From: Kribbella capetownensis | Lineage (GTDB): Bacteria > Actinomycetota > Actinomycetes > Propionibacteriales > Kribbellaceae | Direction: 5' to 3' | Length of the DNA: 64,000 nucleotides | NCBI RefSeq assembly: GCF_004331485.1 | Contig: NZ_SJKD01000004.1 | Span: 496,001 to 560,000 of the forward strand | Part shown: positions 57,703 through 64,000 of the stretch, piece after piece | How the letters are laid out: each line of letters starts with the position of its first letter | How positions within the stretch are numbered: position 1 is the first letter of the stretch | The notes under the pieces: generated by a model | What the model was told of the DNA's origin: nothing | Database searches by the model: none | The model's input: only the letters and a program-made list of their open reading frames with translations | Position numbers and translations under genes: made by a program

Positions 57703-59906
57703 TTCGTGCTCCCACTCTCGGTTGCGGCGGTCGACCTGATCACCATGTCGGTGAACTTCGCGGTTGCCCGCACACAGGCGGCGGCGTCGATCAGGCCGAA
57801 GCCGGTGTCGTTGCGCCAGCCGAAGGTCTGGCCAGGAAGCGGTGCCGATGTCGACCGCAGGATTCCCTGGATCTGCGCTGACGTCAGATCGGGCTTGATC
57901 CCCAGCATCAGCGCGGCGACGCCGCAGACCTGCGGGCTGGCCATGCTGGTGCCGGTCATCTCGATCCACGGGACCTCGCTGTCGAAGCCCTTGGCGGCGA
58001 TCACAGCGGTGCCGTTCGCGGCGATGTCTGGCTTGGGCCGGCCGTCCCGGGTCGGACCGCGGCTGGACGTGACATGGGCGGCGTTGCGATCGATGTCGAC
58101 GTTCGCGACGGACAGGAGGCGCTCGGCGCAGGCCAGCGAGCCGATCATCCGGTCGTCGGTGTACGAGCCTGGTGCGAAGTACGACGGATAGCGCCACTGT
58201 TGCGCGGATCCGGGCACCCGCCGTGGGTCGTCCCGCTCGATCCAGGCGTCGAAGCTGCCGTCGCGCACGACCGCCCCGGTGAGGCGGACCCGCCACTCCC
58301 CGGAGGCGATCGGACCCAGTTGCGGGCTACCGCCTGGCTCCTGCGGCCCGAAGAACGGTGAGAGCAGCACCGAAATCCGGTTCAGCCCGTTGGCGGGGTG
58401 ATAGGCCTCGTTGTAGACGCTCAGCACCGTGCCGTTGGCCAGCAGCGCATTCCGGGTCATCTGGCCGAGCTTGATCGGCTCCAGCCAGGGCTGACCGGGC
58501 GGCTTGACCTCGACGTCGAAGCGGTCCTGCGGGCCGTACCAGATTTCCAGCTCGTTCTCGGAGATGTCCTGTACGCCGTCTCCGCCGACGATCCAGCCGA
58601 GTTCGCGTCGCAGGTTGGTCGCGGGGATCTTGCCGCTGGCGTGGATCCGTCCCTTGACGTACCCACGGTCGGTGGGCGAGCCGGGCTCGACCTGGCCCGC
58701 GTTGCCGGCCGCGACGGACACACATCTGCCGCGCGTCGCCAGGGCATTGTCGATCCACCGGGCCATGGCGCTCGAGGTGTCGTGGGCGTGACCGTTGGTC
58801 CCGAGGCTGATGTTGATCGACAGCGGGAGAGGGGTGTTGCCGTCGCCGAGTTCGGCTGCCAGTTCGATCAGGTACTCGACAGCGTCGGCGATGCGCGTGG
58901 AGTCGTAGAAGCTCGACGCCGCAACAGTGTCCTCGGGGCGCAGCGCGAGAAGAACGCCCGCGATGAACGCGTTGCGAGCAACTCCGTCGTTCCCGGCGGC
59001 GATCGATGCCACATGGGTGCCGTGCGACCCGATGACCATCTGCGACTGGGGCTCGAGGCTGCTGGCGGCCATGTTCCGGCTGCGGGCGCCCTCGATGGCG
59101 GCGTTCATGTGCTCACCGCGAATCTCCGAGCCGTAGTCCAAACCGACGTACCGCCCCAGATTGCGGGTGGCTGGAGCGGGGCGAGAGGTGCCGGCCTGAT
59201 CCCAGATGGCAACCCAGCGAGTCATGCTCTTGTCCAGGAAGTCCGGGTGGGCGAAGTCGAATCCACCGACGTCGATGATCCCGACCAGGACATCCTGACC
59301 GTCGTGGTGGCGAGCGCTCTCCGCCTTCACCCGCCGCACATCGCCCGGGCCGTTCGTGATGTTGTGGCCCACCACCGGCTCCGGACCGCGTAACGCCTGG
59401 CCCGGTTCGACGTAGGCGACGGCCGCATTGACCAGCAGGTCTCGCACGTCCTTCGCGGCGACCTCGACCACTCCGGTGTCGAGTTTCCAGCGCGACCTCT
59501 TGGCATAACGGTTGACCGCATCGATGGCATCGTCACGGACCTTCGGCGTCAGGTCCCGATCGAGCTTGACGAAGAGGCTGAAGACGACGTTCTCCGGTGG
59601 CGCCTCCGGCGGGGCCTTCGCCGCAAGGGCGATCACCTCCGCCGGCGACAGAGCGGTCGGGGCTCGCGGACTCGCGGCGTCGACCGGAGCCTCGCCCCCG
59701 ACGTCGATGGTCTCGCGGAACTCACCGGGCGCGAGCGCCTCTCTGATGACGGGCGCGGTTCCCGTGCCGTCGACCGCAGGCTCTGCCAAGGCGACGGACG
59801 GGCATTGCTCCGCCCGCGCTTGGTTGACCTGGTCGGTCCCGCCCAAGAAGACATCGAGCTTCGGCGACAGCCGTGGATCGAGCGACCTGATTTTCGGCGC
59901 GGCCAT
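57699..59906 (-). CDS. Cytoplasmic subtilisin-like serine protease (S8)
   Basis: 735 residues from ATG 59906 with AGGGGG six bases upstream. The catalytic triad is visible: Asp212 (GIIDVGGFDFAHPDF), His295 (SHGTHVASIAAG) and Ser654 (GTSMASPQVCGVAA), with Asn402 (AAGNAG) for the oxyanion hole. No signal peptide or propeptide secretion signal. Residues about 107-171 resemble an I9-type inhibitor/propeptide domain, so the protease may be held inactive until processed. A large insert lies between Asn402 and Ser654. It is translationally coupled to the MBL-fold gene, with no other partner in the transcript. Confidence 0.9.
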   Translation of the reverse strand: MAAPKIRSLDPRLSPKLDVFLGGTDQVNQARAEQCPSVALAEPAVDGTGTAPVIREALAPGEFRETIDVGGEAPVDAASPRAPTALSPAEVIALAAKAPPEAPPENVVFSLFVKLDRDLTPKVRDDAIDAVNRYAKRSRWKLDTGVVEVAAKDVRDLLVNAAVAYVEPGQALRGPEPVVGHNITNGPGDVRRVKAESARHHDGQDVLVGIIDVGGFDFAHPDFLDKSMTRWVAIWDQAGTSRPAPATRNLGRYVGLDYGSEIRGEHMNAAIEGARSRNMAASSLEPQSQMVIGSHGTHVASIAAGNDGVARNAFIAGVLLALRPEDTVAASSFYDSTRIADAVEYLIELAAELGDGNTPLPLSINISLGTNGHAHDTSSAMARWIDNALATRGRCVSVAAGNAGQVEPGSPTDRGYVKGRIHASGKIPATNLRRELGWIVGGDGVQDISENELEIWYGPQDRFDVEVKPPGQPWLEPIKLGQMTRNALLANGTVLSVYNEAYHPANGLNRISVLLSPFFGPQEPGGSPQLGPIASGEWRVRLTGAVVRDGSFDAWIERDDPRRVPGSAQQWRYPSYFAPGSYTDDRMIGSLACAERLLSVANVDIDRNAAHVTSSRGPTRDGRPKPDIAANGTAVIAAKGFDSEVPWIEMTGTSMASPQVCGVAALMLGIKPDLTSAQIQGILRSTSAPLPGQTFGWRNDTGFGLIDAAACVRATAKFTDMVIRSTAATESGSTK

Positions 59907-60128
59907 AGCATCCCCCTGTTTCGTCCCCCAGCGCCGGCCGTCCGGTCACGAAACGCGTCGCGACAGAGCCACTGCGCTACACAACGATGATGGACCTCAT
60001 CTCGTCGACAAAGTAGAGGCCAACGACCACTTGTGACCTCAGCGGCCGGATCAGGTGATTGAACCTTGAGCCCCGACATCGTTGATCGGGTGTGACGACG
60101 GTTACATCCTCAGTGAGGGAGGGAGCAC

Positions 60129-60236
60129 ATGGTGGCAAGACGAGCACGTTGGGTGGCTGCGGCCTTCGCGATCGGGCTGGCGGCCACGGCGACAGGCGGT
60201 GCCAACGGGACCACCACCACAGCTGACCGACGAAAC
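60129..60236 (+). pseudogene. 5' remnant of a secreted-protein gene
   Basis: In the 357-bp gap between the subtilase and the glucosidase, GGAGGG at 60119-60124 precedes ATG 60129, and the frame gives a convincing signal peptide (MVARRARWVAAAFAIGLAAT, then ATGGANG). After about 35 codons it reaches the terminator and continues in antisense to the glucosidase without a stop of its own. The start of a secreted protein seems to have been truncated. The rest of the gap (59907-60118) shows no gene. Confidence 0.4.
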
Positions 60237-60238
60237 GT

Positions 60239-60265
60239 GAGGGCGGGCCGAAACAGCCCGCCCTC
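60239..60265. terminator. Hairpin terminator of the glucosidase gene
   Basis: GAGGGCGGGC and GCCCGCCCTC form a perfect 10-bp stem with a CGAAACA loop. The right arm overlaps the glucosidase stop (60264-60266). On the minus strand it is followed by ACGTTTCG, with only a weak U run. Confidence 0.8.
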
Positions 60266-62960
60266 AAGCGGAGTTGTTGCCCATCGTGCGGAGGACATCC
60301 CCGATGGACTGCACCGACCCGTGCCTGCGCCGGATGAGGTCGGCCACGATCCCGGTCCAGCCGGTCTGATGCGCGGCGCCCAGACCGGCGACGTTGTCGC
60401 CGTGGAAGTACTCGTGGAACATCAGGTTGTCCTTCCAGTTCGGGTCACTCTGCAGCCGGTCGACCACGCCGAAGCAGGGCCGCCGGCCGTCCGGACCGAC
60501 GAGGAAGATCGACACCAGCCGGCCGAACAGGTCGTCGGCGATGGCGTCGAGAGCAAGCAGTTCGCCCGATCCGGTGGGGTACTCGACCTTCAGGTCATCG
60601 CCGAAGAAGCGGTGGTAGCGCAGCAGAGCGGTGGTCGCGAGGAAGTTCAGCGGGAACCACACAGGCCCGCGCCAGTTCGAGTTGCCGCCGAACATGTCCG
60701 TGGTCGACTCGGCCGGTTCGTAGTCGACCGTGGCGCGCATCCCTTCCACCTCGAGGGTGTACGGGTGGTCGCGGTGGATGGCGGACAGCGAGCGCAGTCC
60801 GTGCGGCGACAAGAACTCCTCGGGATCGAACAGTTTGCCGAACAGGCGCAGCACCTGCTCGACCCCGACGGCTCCCATCAGCAGTCGCTGCTGCCCGGTG
60901 TCGCCCCGCAGTACGCCGGCCTCCGCCAGACTCTCGCGGTCCCGCAATCCCTGGCGATCGAGGAACTCGGCGAACTGCTTGCCTGGGGCAACAGCTCGCT
61001 CGAGCAACTGGTCGTCGATGACGGCCACCGCGAGCATCGGGATGATGCCGACCATCGAGTGCACCTTCACCGGTACGACGCCGCCGGGGGTGGCGATCCG
61101 GTCGTAGAACAGGCCGTCGGCCTCGTCCCACATGCCCTGCTGGGCCATCGCGGAGCGGATCGCGGCGAAGTGCTCGAGGAACTTGTGTACCAGGTCGCGC
61201 GCGGGCCGGTGCCCGGTCCAGTTCAGGATCGCCGCGATCGTCGTCATCGCCAGCGCGTACGCCGCCATCCAGCCGGTGGCGTCGGCCTGTTCGAGCACCC
61301 CGCCGACCGGCAGGTGCGAACGGTCGAGCGGGCCGATGTTGTCCAGCCCGAGGAACCCGCCCTCGAACAGGTTCGACCCGTCGGCGTCCTCCCGGTTGAC
61401 CCACCAGGTGAAGTTGACCAGCAACTTGTCGAAGATCCGGCTCAGGAAGTCGAGATCGCGGCCGCCGTCGATGGCGAACACCTCGAGCGCCGCGAACGCC
61501 TGGACCGGTGGGTTCACGTCGCTGAAGTCCCACTCGTACGCCGGAAGCGCGCCGTTCGGGTGCTGGAACCACTCGCGACACACCAGCAGCAGCTGGTTCT
61601 TGGCGAACTCGGGATCGACGTGGGCCAGCGCGATGCAGTGGAACGCGAGGTCCCAGGAGGCGAACCAGGGGTACTCCCACTTGTCCGGCATCGACATCAC
61701 GTCGAAGGCGTTGAAGGTGCGCCATCGATGGTTGCGTGCGGTGTGCCTCGAAGCCGGCGGCACTGGCTGTCCCGGGTCGCCGTCCAGCCAGCGGGCAACG
61801 TCGTAGTAGTAGAGCTGCTTGCTCCACAGCATCCCGGCGAAGGCCTGTCGCATCACCATCGCCTCGTCGGGCGAGGCGGCCGCCGGGGTGAGGTCGGCGT
61901 AGAACTCGTCAGCCTCCGACCGGCGGGTCCTGACGACGTCCTCGTACTCCGATCCGAGCGCGGTCCCGGCGTCAGCGCCTGACCCTGCCGGACGCAGCCG
62001 TAACCGCAGCTCCGCGGTCGCACCCGGCGCGACCTCGACGCGGTACCAGGCCGCGCACTTGGTACCGCGCTGCGCCGGATCGACGGTCGGTGCACCGGTG
62101 ACGACGTGGTCGTTGATGCCGTCCTTCGGGTACGGCGTTGACCCGGCAACGCCGTACAGGCGCTGGGTATTGGTCTCGTTGTCACAGAACACCAGAGTCG
62201 GCGCCGTCCCGTCCGGTCCCGGTGCCGTGAGTAGTTCCAGCTCGCCAAGGGATGGGTGCGAGACGTGCACGCTCGTCGCGCCGGTGGCGGCGAGCTCGGG
62301 TCGTTGTGCACCCGGGCTCCACGACCAGGTGTTGCGGAACCAGGCCGTCGGCAGGACGTGCAGTGTTTCCGGGTCCGGTCCGGCGTTCGTGACCTGGATC
62401 GACATCAACAGGTCGGCCGGGCTCGCCTTGGCGTAGTGCACCTCGACGATCCAGTACCGATCCTCGTCGAACGCCCCGGTGTCGAGGAGCTCGTACTCTG
62501 GATCGTGCTTGCCGCGCCTGCCGTTCTCGGCGCGCAGGTCCTCGTAGGGGAACGCGCGCTGCGGATAGTGGTAGCGCCAGCGGTTCCAGGCATGGCTCGG
62601 TACGGCGTCGAGGTACCACCAGTAGTCCTTGACGTCCTCGCCGTGGTTCGCCTCCGCGCCGGTCAGTCCGAACGGCCGCTCCTTGAGGATCGGGTCGCGC
62701 CCGTTCCACAACGCCAGCCCCAGGCACAGCTGCTGTTCGCTGTCGCTGAACCCGGCGAGTCCGTCCTCACCCCACCGGTACGCCCTGGAGCGGGCACTCT
62801 CGTGCGAGAGGTACCCCCACGCCTCGCCGTCGGCGCTGTAGTCCTCCCGCACCGTGCCCCACTGACGCTCACTCAGGTACGGACCCCACCGATACCAGTC
62901 GCGGCGGTCACCCGCCATCCGCTCGTGTTCGACTCCGGACGCGTGAGGCTCTGTTGTCAC
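60264..62960 (-). CDS. GH63-like glucosidase (mannosyl-oligosaccharide/glucosylglycerate hydrolase-like)
   Basis: 898 residues from GTG 62960 with GGGAGGG upstream. It shows the large cytosolic GH63/MGH-type arrangement: an N-terminal beta-rich domain ([42 protein letters not shown]), then an (alpha/alpha)6 barrel from about residue 400, with [28 protein letters not shown] and the C-terminal [17 protein letters not shown] and [27 protein letters not shown]. The Asp in SWD and the Glu in HEYFHGD are likely catalytic residues by family position. No signal peptide. It is a monocistronic gene divergent from the fusion regulator at 63073. Confidence 0.88.
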   Translation of the reverse strand: MTTEPHASGVEHERMAGDRRDWYRWGPYLSERQWGTVREDYSADGEAWGYLSHESARSRAYRWGEDGLAGFSDSEQQLCLGLALWNGRDPILKERPFGLTGAEANHGEDVKDYWWYLDAVPSHAWNRWRYHYPQRAFPYEDLRAENGRRGKHDPEYELLDTGAFDEDRYWIVEVHYAKASPADLLMSIQVTNAGPDPETLHVLPTAWFRNTWSWSPGAQRPELAATGATSVHVSHPSLGELELLTAPGPDGTAPTLVFCDNETNTQRLYGVAGSTPYPKDGINDHVVTGAPTVDPAQRGTKCAAWYRVEVAPGATAELRLRLRPAGSGADAGTALGSEYEDVVRTRRSEADEFYADLTPAAASPDEAMVMRQAFAGMLWSKQLYYYDVARWLDGDPGQPVPPASRHTARNHRWRTFNAFDVMSMPDKWEYPWFASWDLAFHCIALAHVDPEFAKNQLLLVCREWFQHPNGALPAYEWDFSDVNPPVQAFAALEVFAIDGGRDLDFLSRIFDKLLVNFTWWVNREDADGSNLFEGGFLGLDNIGPLDRSHLPVGGVLEQADATGWMAAYALAMTTIAAILNWTGHRPARDLVHKFLEHFAAIRSAMAQQGMWDEADGLFYDRIATPGGVVPVKVHSMVGIIPMLAVAVIDDQLLERAVAPGKQFAEFLDRQGLRDRESLAEAGVLRGDTGQQRLLMGAVGVEQVLRLFGKLFDPEEFLSPHGLRSLSAIHRDHPYTLEVEGMRATVDYEPAESTTDMFGGNSNWRGPVWFPLNFLATTALLRYHRFFGDDLKVEYPTGSGELLALDAIADDLFGRLVSIFLVGPDGRRPCFGVVDRLQSDPNWKDNLMFHEYFHGDNVAGLGAAHQTGWTGIVADLIRRRHGSVQSIGDVLRTMGNNSA

Positions 62961-63072
62961 GTGGCCCTCCCAGCGGTGGCGCTCCCAGCCTGTGCCCATT
63001 GTTCGACAGCCGCGCCACCTCCCGCCTCGTCTGCGGCTGATGATGCAGAGCTGTTCTCGCTACGATCGGCAG

Positions 63073-64000
63073 GTGCGACAGAAGGTCGGCTACTGCGCGG
63101 CGCCGGATGCGGTGAAGCTGGCGTATGCCGTCCATGGTGGCGGTCCGCCGATCGTCCGGGTGGCGACCTGGATGACCCATCTGGAGTTCGACTGGGAGAG
63201 CCCGGTCTGGCGCCACTGGCTCGACGCTCTCGGGGACGGGCACACTCTGATCCGGTACGACGAGCGCGGCTGTGGGCTCTCGGATCGCGACGTCGACGAC
63301 ATCTCGTTCGACGCCTGGGTGGCTGACCTCGAAGCGGTGGTCGATGCGGCCGGCGTCGATCGGTTCGCGCTGCTCGGCGTCTCGGCCGGTGCGGCGGTCG
63401 CGGTCGCGTACGCGGCTCGTCATCCCGAGCGGCTCACGCATCTCGTTCTCTACGGGGGATACGCGCGTGGCCGGACCCTTCGCGGCGCGGGGGAGCGCCG
63501 GCTGCAGGAGGCGCTGGTCGCAGCGATCTCGGCCGGCTGGGCGAACCCCGATCCGACGTTCCGGCACCTCTTCAGCATGCTGTTCCTCCCAGCCGGCACG
63601 CCCGAGCAGATGGGATGGTACGACGACTTGCAGCGACACTCCACCTCGGCCGCGACCGCAGTACGTCTGTACGACGCGCGTGGCCGTCTCAACGTGGTGG
63701 ACCTCGCGGCGCGGGTGCGGACGAGGACGCTGGTCGTCCACGCGGCGGAGGACCGAGTCGTGCCGGCGGACGAGGGCCGGCTGCTCGCCACCCTGCTCCC
63801 CGAAGCGCAGTTGGTCCTGCTGGAGTCGGCGAACCACATCCTGTTGTCGGACGAGCCCGCGTGGACGAGGTTCGTCGCCGAGTTGCGTGCCTTCCTCGGG
63901 ACGGAACCGGTCAGTGCGAGTCCGGGAGCAGGAATCGAGGAGCTCAGTCCGCGGGAGCTGGACGTCCTCGCGCTCGTCGCGGCCGGACTGACGAACGAGG
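63073..64000 (+). CDS. Alpha/beta-hydrolase-LuxR fusion regulator, C-terminus cut by window edge
   Basis: At least 309 residues from GTG 63073, still open at the window end. An alpha/beta-hydrolase domain occupies about 1-275, with the nucleophile elbow GVSAGA (Ser104), the acid near HAAEDRVVP and the His in ESANHILL. A LuxR helix-turn-helix begins at about residue 294 (EELSPRELDVLALVAAGLTNE). Such fusions are known in actinobacteria; the hydrolase part is thought to bind or turn over a ligand. TACGAT ends six bases before the GTG and there is no Shine-Dalgarno, so it is probably leaderless. Its hydrolase triad looks intact. Confidence 0.88.
   Translation, partial: MRQKVGYCAAPDAVKLAYAVHGGGPPIVRVATWMTHLEFDWESPVWRHWLDALGDGHTLIRYDERGCGLSDRDVDDISFDAWVADLEAVVDAAGVDRFALLGVSAGAAVAVAYAARHPERLTHLVLYGGYARGRTLRGAGERRLQEALVAAISAGWANPDPTFRHLFSMLFLPAGTPEQMGWYDDLQRHSTSAATAVRLYDARGRLNVVDLAARVRTRTLVVHAAEDRVVPADEGRLLATLLPEAQLVLLESANHILLSDEPAWTRFVAELRAFLGTEPVSASPGAGIEELSPRELDVLALVAAGLTNE

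Noticed and set aside
60129-61982. A 617-codon frame starting with a signal peptide
   Set aside because: Beyond the first 35 codons it is antisense to the GH63-like glucosidase and passes through a terminator hairpin. Only the start region was kept as a remnant.
1-64000. DosR/DevR-type boxes upstream of the stress genes
   Set aside because: The gene content invites comparison with dormancy regulons, but the repeated sequence TCAYCC-N5-GGRTGA does not match the DosR palindrome built on GGGAC/GTCCC, and no universal stress protein gene is present.
1-64000. CRISPR arrays, tRNA or rRNA genes, insertion sequences, att sites
   Set aside because: Both strands were read for regular spacer repeats, cloverleaf-like segments, transposase motifs and long terminal repeats. 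None could be supported.

Overview
The window comes from a GC-rich actinobacterium. It has roughly 70% G+C, frequent GTG starts, short 4-bp ATGA/GTGA overlaps inside operons, MalT-type LuxR regulators, and families that are mainly actinobacterial (DUF7144, DUF2252, DUF6325, DUF6069, SfLAP/GAP). Kribbella or a related Propionibacteriales/Nocardioidales genus would fit. That placement rests on gene content only. No rRNA, tRNA, CRISPR array, insertion sequence or prophage was recognised.

Positions 1-38.5 kb form one dense island of membrane and stress genes in about fourteen short operons. It holds two large paralogous LuxR (LAL) regulators (1-1857, partial; 29910-32507), four DUF7144 membrane proteins, two SulP transporters, two DUF2252 proteins, a P-type cation ATPase, PPK2, an arylsulfatase, DAG kinase plus PAP2 phosphatase, an AI-2E-type permease, a membrane-anchored phosphodiesterase with a phospholipase D, RDD, SHOCT, DUF1269, DUF4239 and HdeD proteins, a DHA2 MFS exporter and a K+ channel. 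The most striking signal is a 17-bp inverted repeat, TCAYCC-N5-GGRTGA. It occurs about 60-90 bp upstream of nearly every operon in this island: twelve copies, six of them perfect. A thirteenth copy lies upstream of the DyP-peroxidase operon at 43.5 kb. This points to a single large regulon, probably for energy, ion or envelope stress, whose regulator may be one of the two LAL proteins.

Positions 38.5-43.5 kb carry a leftward operon: small DyP-associated protein, DUF4331, DyP peroxidase, enoyl-CoA hydratase family protein, and a sulfite-oxidase-like molybdoenzyme. Positions 43.6-48.4 kb hold a small KOW-like protein and an XRE/MmyB regulator, both apparently leaderless. They are followed by a secreted SMP-30-like protein, a membrane class III nucleotide cyclase with unusual substrate residues (Gln/Asn), and a Crp/Fnr regulator that overlaps it, which together make a compact cyclic-nucleotide circuit.

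Positions 48.4-56.4 kb contain a secreted RTX-repeat protein behind a 15-bp hairpin leader, a large secreted GH20 hexosaminidase divergent from a Gfo/Idh oxidoreductase with two LacI-like operators between them, a second PPK2, a membrane protein, an S51 peptidase, a DksA/TraR zinc-finger protein and a decayed VOC (glyoxalase) gene. Positions 56.4-64 kb contain a translationally coupled pair of cytoplasmic subtilase and metallo-beta-lactamase-fold protein (a candidate conflict or defence module), a gene-start remnant, a GH63-like glucosidase, and the 5' part of an alpha/beta-hydrolase-LuxR fusion that runs off the end.
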